Shown here: positions 56,466-64,000 of the stretch, in pieces
Position numbering within the stretch: position 1 is the stretch's first letter
Layout: each line of letters starts with the position of its first letter
NCBI GenBank assembly: GCA_963790245.1
Contig: CAWBNP010000002.1
Location: 1,550,001-1,614,000, forward strand
Direction of reading: 5' to 3'
DNA: 64,000 nt
DNA from: JACCVG01 sp963790245
GTDB lineage: Bacteria > Actinomycetota > Thermoleophilia > Solirubrobacterales > Thermoleophilaceae
Notes under the pieces: model-generated
What the model saw: the letters and a program-made list of their open reading frames with translations, nothing else
Databases searched by the model: none
What the model was told of the DNA's origin: nothing
Program-made: the position numbers and the translations under genes

Positions 56466-57794
56466 CTACTCCCGCCGCGCGCGAATCTCCGCCAAACGGC
56501 GTTGTAGAGCGGCTTCTTCGCCGTGGCCGGAGAGTTGCAAGAACCGCTCCGCCGCGGCCTCGGCGGGCATCAGAGGCTGATCCGAGACCCCGTCTGGCAG
56601 ATCGTGGGGGTACTCGTACCCTTCGCCACGGCCGAGCGCGTCGGCGCCCGGATAGGCCGAGCTGCGCAGATAGGAGGGGATATCAGGCATTCCGTGCTCG
56701 CGAACCCAGGCCCGCGCCTGGCCGAGCGCCTTGTAGGAGGCGTTCGACTTCGGGGCGAGCGAGAGGTAGACGGCGGCCTGCGCCAGGGCATGCGCGCATT
56801 CGGGCAGCCCGACGTGCTCGACGGCGGCCGCGGTGGCCACTGCGACTTGGAGCGCTCTCGGATCGGCGTTTCCGATGTCCTCGCTCGCGAGGATCACCAT
56901 CCGGCGGGCGATGAAGCGTGGATCCTCGCCGCCCTCGAGCATCACCGCGAGGTAGAGCAGCGAGGCGTCGGGGTCCGACCCGCGGGTTGCCTTGATCCAA
57001 GCCGAGATCGTGTCGTAGTGAGCGTCCCCGGCTCGGTCGTACAGAACGGCGCTGCGCTGGAGCGCGTCCTCGGCCGCGGCGAGGGTGACCCGCTCCCCAG
57101 GCGCGGCGGTGCTCGCCGCCAGCTCGAGCGCGGCCAGCGCGCTGCGGGCATCCCCGGCTGCGCGCGCGGCGAGGAAATCGAGCGCTTCGTGGTCAACCGG
57201 CGGGTGGTCGGGGATGCCGCGCTCGTCGACGAGCGCGCGATCGAGCAGCGCGCGCACGTCTGCATCATTGAGCGGCTTCAGCTCATAGACGCGGCAGCGC
57301 GAGATCAGTGCCGAGTTGACCTCGAAGTAGGGGTTCTCGGTGGTCGCGCCGATCAGCACGATCAAGCCCTCCTCGACGGCCGGAAGCAGCGCGTCCTGCT
57401 GGGCCTTGTTGAAGCGGTGGATCTCATCGAGGAACAGGACGGTGGCTGGAGAGTCGTTCGCCCTGCGATGTGCGGCGCGGTCGAGCACGGCCCGAACGTC
57501 TGCCTTGCCCGCGCTGACCGCGGACAGCTCCTCGAAGGCACCCGGCGCCCTGGCAGCCGCGAGCCGCGCGATTGTCGTCTTGCCGGCGCCTGGCGGCCCG
57601 TGGAGCAGCATCGAGTGGGGATGCCCGTCCTCGATCGCCCGGCGCAGCGCCGAACCCTCGCCGAGCAGGTGCTGCTGGCCGGTCAGCTCCTCGAGGCTCG
57701 CGGGACGCATCCGCACGGCCAGCGGCTGGCCGGCGGCGACACCCGCCCGGTCGCCGGCCCGGTCGCCCGGATCGCTGTCGAAGAGCTGCTCCAC
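56466..57794 (-). CDS. rarA: Replication-associated recombination protein RarA (MgsA)
   Basis: A 442-residue AAA+ clamp-loader-like ATPase that acts at stalled forks. From the GTG at 57794: RMRPASLEELTGQQHLLGEG, Walker A GPPGAGKT (66-73), Walker B TVLFLDEIHRFNKAQQDALLPAVE, IGATTENPYFEVNSALISRCRVYEL (sensor 1 and Arg finger), and the C-terminal tetramerisation domain with DASLLYLAVMLEGGEDPRFIARRMVILASEDIG. The longer upstream frame overlaps the divergent epimerase and is a shadow. A weak GAGAAT box is six bases before the GTG. Confidence 0.96.
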   Translation of the reverse strand: MEQLFDSDPGDRAGDRAGVAAGQPLAVRMRPASLEELTGQQHLLGEGSALRRAIEDGHPHSMLLHGPPGAGKTTIARLAAARAPGAFEELSAVSAGKADVRAVLDRAAHRRANDSPATVLFLDEIHRFNKAQQDALLPAVEEGLIVLIGATTENPYFEVNSALISRCRVYELKPLNDADVRALLDRALVDERGIPDHPPVDHEALDFLAARAAGDARSALAALELAASTAAPGERVTLAAAEDALQRSAVLYDRAGDAHYDTISAWIKATRGSDPDASLLYLAVMLEGGEDPRFIARRMVILASEDIGNADPRALQVAVATAAAVEHVGLPECAHALAQAAVYLSLAPKSNASYKALGQARAWVREHGMPDIPSYLRSSAYPGADALGRGEGYEYPHDLPDGVSDQPLMPAEAAAERFLQLSGHGEEAALQRRLAEIRARRE

Positions 57795-57821
57795 GGTCGC
57801 ATTCTCGCGCACGGGCTCGGG

Positions 57822-57827
57822 TAGGTT
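57822..57827 (+). promoter_or_regulatory. Candidate -10 box (TAGGTT) for the epimerase gene
   Basis: TAGGTT ends six bases before the GTG at 57834, in the 39-base divergent gap with rarA. Confidence 0.45.
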
Positions 57828-57833
57828 GCGGGC

Positions 57834-58799
57834 GTGAAGATCTTCCTCGCCGGAGCCACCGGGGTCGTGGGGCGTGCGCTCCTGCCGATGCTGTTGGAGG
57901 CCGGGCACGAGGTCGCCGCGATGACCAGCTCGGCCGACCGGGCGGCGGAGCTTGAGGCGGTCGGCGCGACCCCGGTTGTCTGCGACGTCTTTGACGGCGA
58001 GCGGTTGCGCGAGCAGGTCACGGCGGCGGCACCGGAGGTCGTCGTCAACCAGCTGACACGTCTCCCGCAGCGGATGAATCCGCGCGACCGCGACAGTTAC
58101 CGCGCGAACGACCGGGTGCGCACTGAGGGAGCGCGTAACCTCGCCGCGGCCGCGGCCGCGGCGGGCGCTCGCCGACAGGTCGCGCAGAGCATCGCGTTCG
58201 CGACCCGCCCGTCCGGCCCGCCGGTGCTGGACGAAGACGCGCCCCTGTACGACGGCGCCGCCGAGCCGTGGGGATCAGCGGTCGCGGCGGTGCGGGCGCT
58301 CGAGCAATCGACCTGTGAGGGCGGCACCGAGGGCGTCGTCCTGCGGTACGGCTTCTTCTACGGGCCCGGGACCGCGTTCGCGCCCGGCGGCCAGCGTCAC
58401 GAGGAGATCGCCGCGCGTCGCTTCCCGCTGCTCGGCGGAGGCCGTGCGGTCTGGTCGTTCGTCCACGTCGAGGATGCCGCCTCGGCGGCGCTCGCCGCGC
58501 TCGACGGCGGCGGGCCCGGTATCTACAACGTTTGCGACGACGCGCCCGCCCCGGTCATCGAGTGGCTCCCCGCGTACGCGAAGGCGATCGGCGCCAAGCC
58601 ACCGCTGCGCATTCCGACGGTGGTCGGAAGGGTGGCGGCCGGGCCGATCGCGGTTCATTACGCGACCACGCTGCGTGGCGCCTCGAATGCTCGCTTCACG
58701 GGCGCCTTCGGATGGCGTCCCGCCTATGGGAGTTGGCGGCGGGGCTTTGTCGAGGGTCTGCCTGAACGCGCCGAGTGCCCCGGCGGCCGATCCTCGTAA
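57834..58799 (+). CDS. NAD-dependent epimerase/dehydratase (SDR)
   Basis: A 321-residue extended SDR. FLAGATGVVGRALLPMLLEAG is the cofactor loop (Gly7-Gly13). The expected catalytic Tyr-x-x-x-Lys is not evident at the usual place after SIAFATRP; only a DEDAPLYDG stretch follows, so classical chemistry is uncertain. RYGFFYGPGTAFAPGG and FVHVEDAASAALAAL are typical substrate-domain motifs. The GTG start is leaderless-like. Its stop TAA is the first half of the TAAACT box of the mce gene. Confidence 0.85.
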   Translation: MKIFLAGATGVVGRALLPMLLEAGHEVAAMTSSADRAAELEAVGATPVVCDVFDGERLREQVTAAAPEVVVNQLTRLPQRMNPRDRDSYRANDRVRTEGARNLAAAAAAAGARRQVAQSIAFATRPSGPPVLDEDAPLYDGAAEPWGSAVAAVRALEQSTCEGGTEGVVLRYGFFYGPGTAFAPGGQRHEEIAARRFPLLGGGRAVWSFVHVEDAASAALAALDGGGPGIYNVCDDAPAPVIEWLPAYAKAIGAKPPLRIPTVVGRVAAGPIAVHYATTLRGASNARFTGAFGWRPAYGSWRRGFVEGLPERAECPGGRSS

Positions 58800-58802
58800 A
58801 CT
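58797..58802 (+). promoter_or_regulatory. -10 box (TAAACT) overlapping the epimerase stop codon
   Basis: The stop TAA (58797-58799) is the first half of TAAACT, seven bases before the GTG at 58810. The same hexamer is used before the secreted-protein gene at 4968. Confidence 0.5.
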
Positions 58803-58809
58803 CCCCGCC

Positions 58810-59214
58810 GTGTTCGGACGCATTGACCACATCGGCGTCGCGGTCGAGGATCTCGAGGGCGCGATCGAGCTCTACCGGGACCGCTTCGAAATGCGCGAGC
58901 AGCACCGTGAGACCGTCGAGGCGTTCGGCGTCGAGGCGGTTCTGCTCGAGGTCGGGGACGGGCACGTCGAACTGCTCCGGCCGACCAGCCCCGAAAGCGG
59001 CGTGGCGAAGTTCCTCGAGCGCAACGGCCCCGGCATGCACCACGTCGCCTACCAGACCGACGACATCGACTCCGCGCTCTCGAGCGCCCGCGACGCCGGC
59101 TTCCGGCTGATCGACGAGCAGCCGCGCACCGGAATCCAGAACAGCCGGGTCGCCTTCCTCCACCCCAAGTCGACCGGCGGGGTTCTGACCGAGCTCGTGG
59201 AGCCGAGCCACTAG
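58810..59214 (+). CDS. mce: Methylmalonyl-CoA epimerase
   Basis: A 134-residue VOC protein of the methylmalonyl-CoA epimerase type: FGRIDHIGVAVEDLEGAIELYRD with the first metal His, EAFGVEAVLLEVGDGHVELLRP, FLERNGPGMHHVAYQTDDID with the His-His of the second site, and STGGVLTELVEPSH with the final Glu. It interconverts (S)- and (R)-methylmalonyl-CoA in propionate metabolism. The mutase genes are not in the window. The small gene that follows starts two bases after its stop. Confidence 0.93.
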   Translation: MFGRIDHIGVAVEDLEGAIELYRDRFEMREQHRETVEAFGVEAVLLEVGDGHVELLRPTSPESGVAKFLERNGPGMHHVAYQTDDIDSALSSARDAGFRLIDEQPRTGIQNSRVAFLHPKSTGGVLTELVEPSH

Positions 59215-59216
59215 AC

Positions 59217-59429
59217 ATGGCCGCGGCACGTGTCGACATCGGCTTCAGCGGCGGCCAGACGCTGACCGTCCGGCTCCAGCAGAGCGAGTACGACTCGCTG
59301 CGCAAGGCGCTCGAGAAGGACTCGGGCGGCTGGCACGAGGTCAAGGCCGAGGATTCCGGCATCTCGCTGGATCTGGGCCGCGTCGTCTACCTGCGGCTCG
59401 ACACGGATCAGAACAAAGTCGGCTTCTAG
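59217..59429 (+). CDS. Small conserved hypothetical protein
   Basis: A 70-residue soluble protein, predicted all-beta with one helix: ARVDIGFSGGQTLTVRLQQSEYDSLRKALEK, then a Trp-His and Glu/Asp-rich stretch, and VVYLRLDTDQNKVGF. It lies in the short tagacATG junction after mce and 13 bases before a PAP2 gene, all co-directional with ychF. No Cys and no known domain. Its size and placement suggest an auxiliary or DNA/nucleotide-binding role, which is a guess. Confidence 0.7.
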   Translation: MAAARVDIGFSGGQTLTVRLQQSEYDSLRKALEKDSGGWHEVKAEDSGISLDLGRVVYLRLDTDQNKVGF

Positions 59430-59442
59430 AGCCCCGCTGGCG

Positions 59443-59931
59443 ATGCTGCGGGCTCTCGACCTCGGGCTTCTTCGCCTGATGCGGACGCGGGGCCACTCTC
59501 CGGCCGCTGAGCGGGCTGCCCAGGGACTGGCGCTGACCGGTGAATGGGGTGCCATCTGGGCCGCGATCGCCCTAACGAGTGGCGCCCTGGGCGGTCCAGC
59601 GCGTCGGGGTTCCCGCTTGAGAGCGGCGCTCGCCGTCCCGCTCGCGACGTTGCCCAACTACGCGGTCAAGCTCGCCGTGGGGCGCGCGCGCCCCGGACCC
59701 GACGACCACCCGCACCTGACCCCGACCGTCTCGCGCCTCTCCTACCCCTCGGCTCACGCTACGACCTCGTTCCTCGCCGCGAGCCTGCTCTCGCGCAGCC
59801 TGCCCGCCGCCCCGCTCTACGCCCTGGCGACGGCGGTCGCCGCGACCCGGCCCTACTTGGGCGTCCATTACCCCTCCGACGTCGTGGCCGGCGCCGCGTT
59901 CGGGACCGCGCTCGCGAGGTTCGTTCGATGA
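59443..59931 (+). CDS. PAP2-family phosphatase (lipid/undecaprenyl diphosphatase-like)
   Basis: A 162-residue membrane phosphatase. The three PAP2 motifs are present: KLAVGRARP (C1), SYPSAHATTS (C2, with the catalytic His) and RPYLGVHYPSDVVAG (C3, with the nucleophile His). Four to five helices surround them. Such enzymes remove phosphate from phosphatidic acid or undecaprenyl diphosphate. The stop overlaps the ychF ATG (ATGA). Confidence 0.92.
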   Translation: MLRALDLGLLRLMRTRGHSPAAERAAQGLALTGEWGAIWAAIALTSGALGGPARRGSRLRAALAVPLATLPNYAVKLAVGRARPGPDDHPHLTPTVSRLSYPSAHATTSFLAASLLSRSLPAAPLYALATAVAATRPYLGVHYPSDVVAGAAFGTALARFVR

Positions 59932-61007
59932 AGGTCGGGATCGTCGGTATGCCGAACGCGGGCAAGAGCTCGCTGTTCAACGCGCTCACGAGCGCCGGCG
60001 CCGAGGCGGCCAACTACCCGTTCACGACGGTCGAGCCGAATGTCGCGATCGTCCCGGTGCGCGACCCGCGCCTTGACGCGATCGCCGCGGCGATCGGCTC
60101 GAGCGAGATCACCTACGACACGCTCGAGGTCCACGACATCGCGGGGCTCGTCCGCGGCGCCCACGAGGGCGAGGGGCTCGGCAACCAGTTCCTCGCCAAC
60201 ATCCGCGAGACCGACGCGATCCTCCACGTGGTCCGAGCCCACGACGATCAGAACGTGATCCACCCCGACGGTCGCGTCGATCCTGTCGCTGACCTCGAGA
60301 CGATCGAGGCCGAGCTGCTCTACGCCGACCTCGAGCAGGCCGAGCGCCGCGTCGAGCGGGTGCGCAGGCAGGCGAAGTCTGGCGACCCCGCCGCGGTCGC
60401 CGAAGAGGCGTGGCTCCGCCAACTGGTCGAGGCGCTCGGGGCGGGTAAACCGGCTCGCTCGGTGCCGCCGCCCGCCTCGGCGCCTGAGGCGATGCGCAAC
60501 CTCCAGCCGCTGACGTCAAAGCCCGTGCTGTTCGTCGCCAACGTCTCCGAGGGCGACGGCGCCGTTCCCGATGCGGTCGCCCGCTATGCCGCAGACGCCG
60601 GGGGCTCGGCGGTCGCGGTGAGCTCTCGCGTCGAGGCCGAGCTCGCCGAGCTAGACCCCGAGGATGCGGCCGCGATGCGCGCGGAGATGGGCGTCGAGCA
60701 GAACGCTCTGGAAGCGCTCGTCAGCGGAGCCTTCGAGTTGCTCGACCTGATCTCGTTCTTCACTGCCGGCGAAGCCAAGGAGGCGCGCGGTTACGCGATC
60801 CCGCGGGGGACGAGCGCCCAGGGGGCGGCCGCCAAGATTCACACAGACATCGCGCGCGGGTTCGTACGCGCCGAAATCATCGGCTGGCGGGAACTGGTCG
60901 ACGCCGGCGGCTACGCGCAGGCTCGCGAGCAGGGGACTCTCCGGGTCGAGGGCCGTGACTACGCGATCGCCGACGGCGAAGTCATGACGGTCCGCTTCAC
61001 GCCCTGA
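59928..61007 (+). CDS. ychF: Ribosome-binding ATPase/GTPase YchF
   Basis: A 359-residue Obg-like P-loop protein. G1 is GMPNAGKSS (7-15), ANYPFTTVEPNVAIV contains the switch region, the G3-like DIAGLVRGAHEGEGLGNQFLANIRE is characteristic, and the C-terminal TGS domain includes SFFTAGEAKEARGYAIPRGTSAQGAAAKIHTDIARGFVRAE. YchF prefers ATP and is linked to oxidative-stress response and ribosome quality control. The ATG overlaps the PAP2 stop. Confidence 0.97.
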   Translation: MKVGIVGMPNAGKSSLFNALTSAGAEAANYPFTTVEPNVAIVPVRDPRLDAIAAAIGSSEITYDTLEVHDIAGLVRGAHEGEGLGNQFLANIRETDAILHVVRAHDDQNVIHPDGRVDPVADLETIEAELLYADLEQAERRVERVRRQAKSGDPAAVAEEAWLRQLVEALGAGKPARSVPPPASAPEAMRNLQPLTSKPVLFVANVSEGDGAVPDAVARYAADAGGSAVAVSSRVEAELAELDPEDAAAMRAEMGVEQNALEALVSGAFELLDLISFFTAGEAKEARGYAIPRGTSAQGAAAKIHTDIARGFVRAEIIGWRELVDAGGYAQAREQGTLRVEGRDYAIADGEVMTVRFTP

Positions 61008-61020
61008 AGGGCGGTGGGAT

Positions 61021-61794
61021 CTATCCGCCGGTCTTCGCCAGGCCGCGCAGCGCGAACGCGAACGTCAGGGCGAGCAGGACGGCGAGCACGACCAATGCGG
61101 GCCAGGTCCCCGCGAAGCTGACGCCCTCGACGAACCCCTGCCGAACCCCCTCGACGACCTGTGTGACGGGGTTGATGGTCGCGACCGCCTGGAGCCAGCC
61201 GGTCAGCAGCTCGAGCGGTGCGTAGGAGGTCGTGAACAGGACCGCCATGAACATCGAGGCCTGCATCAAAGGGGCTGCGGCCTGGGTGCGGAATCTCAGC
61301 GCGAGCCCGACGGTCCATGACGCCGAAACCGCGCTGAAAGTGAGCGCGAGCAGGACCGCGATCAGCAGCCCGGGCACCCCCGGCCAGTGCGCGCCGAGCA
61401 GCAGCCCGATCGTAAGCACGGCGGTCATCGGCAGCAGCGCGCGGAAGCTCGCCGAGAGGACGATCCCCGCGAGCAGCGCCGGCCGCGGCGTGGGGGCCAG
61501 GTAGAGACGGTCGAACCAGCCGAGCTCGATGTCGCGCACCGTGTTGACGCCGGTCGCGGCGCCGGCGAACCCGGCCGCCTGCATCAGCGAGACGGGCAGG
61601 ATGAAGGAGATGTAGCTCTCGGTCGAGAAGCCCCTCAGCTCGGTCAGCGCGCCGAACGCGCCCGTCAGCCCGAGCATGAACAGCGACGGCGCGAGGATCC
61701 CCGGGATCGCCGCGCCCGGCACGCGCAGGATCTCGTTGAGAGCGCGCCGCATCAGGACGCCGATCGTGCTCAGCTCGAGTGCCAGCGCGGACAT
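61021..61794 (-). CDS. ABC-2-type permease, second subunit of DrrAB-like exporter
   Basis: A 257-residue membrane protein with six helices. LMRRALNEILRVPGAAIPGILAPSLFMLGLTGAFG is the typical ABC-2 start; GVNTVRDIELGWFDRLYLAPTPRPALLAGIVLSASF and YAPLELLTGWLQAVATINPVTQVVEGVRQGFVEG match the DrrB/ABC-2 signature. Its ATG shares the A of the upstream permease's stop. It is the last gene of a three-gene - strand operon with an ABC ATPase and a paralogous permease. Confidence 0.9.
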   Translation of the reverse strand: MSALALELSTIGVLMRRALNEILRVPGAAIPGILAPSLFMLGLTGAFGALTELRGFSTESYISFILPVSLMQAAGFAGAATGVNTVRDIELGWFDRLYLAPTPRPALLAGIVLSASFRALLPMTAVLTIGLLLGAHWPGVPGLLIAVLLALTFSAVSASWTVGLALRFRTQAAAPLMQASMFMAVLFTTSYAPLELLTGWLQAVATINPVTQVVEGVRQGFVEGVSFAGTWPALVVLAVLLALTFAFALRGLAKTGG

Positions 61795-62570
61795 CAGCTC
61801 GCCCTCAGCCGCGCGCGCAGACCCCAGACGCTCAGGACGAAACCCAGGCCGCCGATGATCGCCAGGCCGAGCAGCCCGTCGAGCGTGTCGCCCGCGCTCA
61901 ACCCGAAGACGACCGGTCCCCGGATCCCGGCGGCGACCAGGCTGACCGGGTTGTAGTGGGCGATCGACTGCGAGGGCTCCTGCATCAGCTCGGCGGGGAA
62001 GAACGCAGAGGAGACGAACAGGATCACGAAGACGAGCGGGAACATTCCCTGGACGACGCTCGCGGTCCCGCTCTTGAGCGCGATCGCGGATGCGATCCCT
62101 CCGAACGCCGTGGCGGTCAGCCCGCCGAACAGGATCACGAAGATCACGCCGAGCACGCCACCCTGCACGATCGCGCCGAAGGCGAAGCCGATCGCGAGGA
62201 ACCAGACCGCGGCGAACATCCCGAGCACGAAGGTCGCCGCGAGCCTGCCGAGGACGATCGTCGGCCGCCGGATCGGGGCCGCGAGCAGCCGATCGGTGAA
62301 GCCGAGCTCGATATCGAGCGCGAGCCCGGTTCCGCCCATCACGGCTGCCAGCAGGGCGGACTGCAGGATGCCCGCGGCAAGCTGGAAGTCGAGAAAGCCG
62401 TGGACCTCCGGGAACCCCGGCAGGTCAATCGCGCCACCGGCACCACCGGTGTTAACGGCCAGGAACAGCGTCGGGAAGATCAGGATCGGTCCGAGGTAGC
62501 GCGGGTAGCGGAAGGTGTTGCGGATTGAGCGGGCGCCGAGCGCCCCAATCGCCCGCAGTTCGGCGCGCAC
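61794..62570 (-). CDS. ABC-2-type permease, first subunit of DrrAB-like exporter
   Basis: A 258-residue permease paralogous to the next gene: ELGFTDRLLAAPIRRPTIVLGRLAATFVLGMFAAVWFL parallels ELGWFDRLYLAPTPRPALLAG, and FFPAELMQEPSQSIAHYNPVSLVAAGIRG is the closing ABC-2 motif. Two different permease halves with one ATPase suggest a heterodimeric exporter (inference). It overlaps the ATPase gene by one base. Confidence 0.9.
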   Translation of the reverse strand: MRAELRAIGALGARSIRNTFRYPRYLGPILIFPTLFLAVNTGGAGGAIDLPGFPEVHGFLDFQLAAGILQSALLAAVMGGTGLALDIELGFTDRLLAAPIRRPTIVLGRLAATFVLGMFAAVWFLAIGFAFGAIVQGGVLGVIFVILFGGLTATAFGGIASAIALKSGTASVVQGMFPLVFVILFVSSAFFPAELMQEPSQSIAHYNPVSLVAAGIRGPVVFGLSAGDTLDGLLGLAIIGGLGFVLSVWGLRARLRAS

Positions 62571-63550
62571 TAGCCGCTCTCGGCGCTCAGCGCCGGAACC
62601 TCGCCGGTGTCCTGTTCGCCCTCGAGGTGGCGACCGGTCTCGGCGAGGAAGACATCGTCGAGGGTCGGGTTGACGAGGTTGAGCTGGGCGACCGCGAGCC
62701 CCGCCTCATCCAGGGCGCGTACGACGGGCGCGATATCCCCGGCGCCGCCCGCGAGCGTGACCTGGAAGTGGACGCCCTCGACCCCCGGGCAGACCTTGCC
62801 GAACCTTGCGAGCACGCCCTCGGCATGGTCGTTGGGGCCGTCGGTCAGGCAGACGTCGAGGTGGGGCTGGCCGACCTGGGCCTTGAGCGCCGCCGGCGTG
62901 CCCTCGGTCGCCATTCGCCCATCGTCGATGATCCCGACGCGGTCGGCGAGTTGGTCGGCCTCCTCGAGGTACTGGGTCGTCAGGAAGACGGTCGTGCCCT
63001 CGTCGTTGAGGCGGCCGACCTCGTCCCAGATTGCCGCGCGGCTCGAGGGGTCCAGACCGGTCGTCGGCTCGTCGAGGAACAGCACGCGCGGCTCGTGCAC
63101 GAGCGCCATCCCGAGGTCCAGCCGTCGCCGCATCCCGCCCGAGTAGGTGCCGACCCGGCGGTCCTTGGCATAGCCGAGTCCGACCCGTTCGACCAGTGCG
63201 TCGGCTCGCCGGCGGCCTTCGGCGCGCGGGAGGCCGTGGAGCGTCGCCTGCAGGCGCATCAGCTCGTGTCCGCTCATCAGCGGGTCCAGCGCGGCTTCCT
63301 GGAGCGCGACGCCGATCTGGCGGCGGACGGCCGCCGGTTCCTTCGCGACGTCGTGCCCGGCGACGAGCGCGCGCCCCCCGGTCGGCCGCAGCAGCGTGGT
63401 CAGCATTCGGACGGTCGTCGTCTTGCCCGCTCCGTTGGGTCCGAGGAAGGCATAGATCTCGCCCTCGTCGACGGCGAGGTCGATCCCTTGGACCGCCTTC
63501 ACTCCACCCTTGAACTCCCGTTCGAGTCCCTGCACCTCGATTGCCGCCAT
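62570..63550 (-). CDS. ABC exporter ATP-binding protein, DrrA-type
   Basis: A 326-residue ATPase. Walker A is GPNGAGKTTT (from about residue 38), followed by the Q-loop IGVALQEAALDPLMSG, the signature YSGGMRRRLDLGMAL and Walker B RVLFLDEPTTGLDP. The last third is the DrrA extension (VGQPHLDVCLTDGPNDHAEGVLARFGKVCPG) that binds the permease or drug. The family exports anthracyclines, lipids or cell-wall precursors; the substrate here is unknown. TAGTCT is seven bases before the ATG. Confidence 0.94.
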   Translation of the reverse strand: MAAIEVQGLEREFKGGVKAVQGIDLAVDEGEIYAFLGPNGAGKTTTVRMLTTLLRPTGGRALVAGHDVAKEPAAVRRQIGVALQEAALDPLMSGHELMRLQATLHGLPRAEGRRRADALVERVGLGYAKDRRVGTYSGGMRRRLDLGMALVHEPRVLFLDEPTTGLDPSSRAAIWDEVGRLNDEGTTVFLTTQYLEEADQLADRVGIIDDGRMATEGTPAALKAQVGQPHLDVCLTDGPNDHAEGVLARFGKVCPGVEGVHFQVTLAGGAGDIAPVVRALDEAGLAVAQLNLVNPTLDDVFLAETGRHLEGEQDTGEVPALSAESG

Positions 63551-63557
63551 CGATCAG

Positions 63558-63563
63558 AGACTA
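63558..63563 (-). promoter_or_regulatory. Candidate -10 box (TAGTCT) for the DrrA-like exporter operon
   Basis: TAGTCT ends seven bases before the ATG at 63550, with no ribosome site. It is 47 bases from the divergent aldehyde dehydrogenase start. Confidence 0.5.
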
Positions 63564-63609
63564 TTCATAGCCCTGGTTTGCTCCATGATCAGGCGGGCAA
63601 CCTCAGCTC

Positions 63610-64000
63610 ATGACCCAGATCAACTCAGAACAGGCAGCCCTCGACGCAGCCCCGAAGCAGCTGCTGATCGGCGGTCAGTGGCGCGACGGCGCCGGCGCCG
63701 CCACCCTCGGCATCGAGGATCCCGCGACCGGCGAGACGCTGTGCGATGTCGCTGACGCGACCCCCGACGATGCGCTCGCCGCGCTCAGCGCCGCGACCGA
63801 GGCCCAGGCCGAGTGGGGGTCCCATCCCCCGCGCGAACGCGGAGAGATCCTGCGCCGGGCCTTCGAGCAGATGACTGAGCGGGCCGACGAGCTCGCGCTG
63901 CTGATGACGCTCGAGATGGGCAAGTCGCTCGCCGAATCGAAGGCCGAGATCGCTTACGCGGCCGAGTTCCTGCGCTGGTTCAGCGAGGAGGCCGTCCGGA
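63610..64000 (+). CDS. Aldehyde dehydrogenase, succinate-semialdehyde type, N-terminal part
   Basis: A frame open to the window edge, beginning at ATG 63610 (MTQINSEQAALDAAPKQ). The visible 130 residues match the N-terminus of GabD-like enzymes: LLIGGQWRDGAG, IEDPATGETLCDVADATPDDA, and LMTLEMGKSLAESKAEIAYAAEFLRWFSEE, where L-E-M-G-K-x-L is the family hallmark. The catalytic Cys and Glu lie outside the window. It diverges from the DrrA-like exporter with a 59-base gap that shows no clear ribosome site. Confidence 0.9.
   Translation, partial: MTQINSEQAALDAAPKQLLIGGQWRDGAGAATLGIEDPATGETLCDVADATPDDALAALSAATEAQAEWGSHPPRERGEILRRAFEQMTERADELALLMTLEMGKSLAESKAEIAYAAEFLRWFSEEAVR

Noticed and set aside
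57855..57875. A further copy of the dispersed repeat (ACCGGGGTC)
   Set aside because: It is only nine matching bases inside the codons for the Gly-Ala-Thr-Gly cofactor loop and lacks the left arm of the hairpin.

Overview
The window looks like a chromosomal segment of a high-G+C actinomycete, most likely from Thermoleophilia/Solirubrobacterales (Actinomycetota). This placement is inferred from uniformly high G+C, frequent GTG/TTG starts, many starts with no ribosome binding site but a TAnnnT box just upstream, and the gene mix. That mix includes rpsF-ssb-rpsR-rplI-dnaB, adjacent uroporphyrinogen and siroheme genes, a CYP125/142-like P450, OtsA, methylmalonyl-CoA epimerase and paired MpsC/DUF2294 genes. 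Coding density is very high: no stretch over about 300 bases lacks a gene, and many genes overlap by 1 to 30 bases.

Layout: 1-5.5 kb holds a truncated GMC oxidoreductase, a ThuA-domain secreted protein, a GT87-like membrane protein, a small VOC protein, a P450 and two small exported or membrane proteins. 5.5-11.7 kb is a + strand run with a class IV aminotransferase, a nucleotide-sugar set resembling the UDP-diacetamido-uronate (Wbp) pathway, and two membrane proteins. 11.7-17 kb (- strand) is a replication/translation block: rpsF, ssb, rpsR, rplI, dnaB, a DnaC-type loader and purA. 17-21.8 kb carries otsA, a tandem hairpin repeat, a degenerate anti-sigma-like protein and a two-component system. 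21.8-29.2 kb has an M28-like membrane protein, thiL, an LPG-synthase-like flippase, a class A PBP, a CPBP protease and pyrE. 29.2-36 kb has acyl-CoA synthetase, ohr, a 19-residue hydrophobic microprotein, an ATP-binding regulator, DUF4235, a second repeat array, tRNA-Arg(CCT), a frameshifted acyl-CoA ligase, an ECF sigma factor and two divergent MpsC genes.

36-43.3 kb holds an exporter/thioredoxin/acetyltransferase run on the - strand, then a large SF2 helicase with an acidic insert and an FHA protein. 43.3-51.7 kb is a tight ten-gene - strand operon: siroheme synthase, ccmABCD, hemA, hemC, cobA-hemD, SAM hydrolase and birA. 51.7-64 kb has a carboxymuconolactone-decarboxylase-like protein, an MpaB-type oxygenase, a short-chain reductase, aldehyde dehydrogenases at 54.2 and 63.6 kb, rarA, mce, PAP2, ychF and a DrrA-type ABC exporter.

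Three themes cut across the genes. First, at least twenty start codons sit 6-10 bases after a TAnnnT hexamer, and in five the upstream stop codon supplies the TAG/TAA of that hexamer. Second, a hairpin repeat (core GACCCC-acc-GGGGTC) recurs at four loci directly after genes, twice as tandem arrays with 57/58-base period. Third, the one clearly broken gene (about 32.66-34.37 kb) can be restored by removing five single-base insertions of the same sign plus one nonsense codon.
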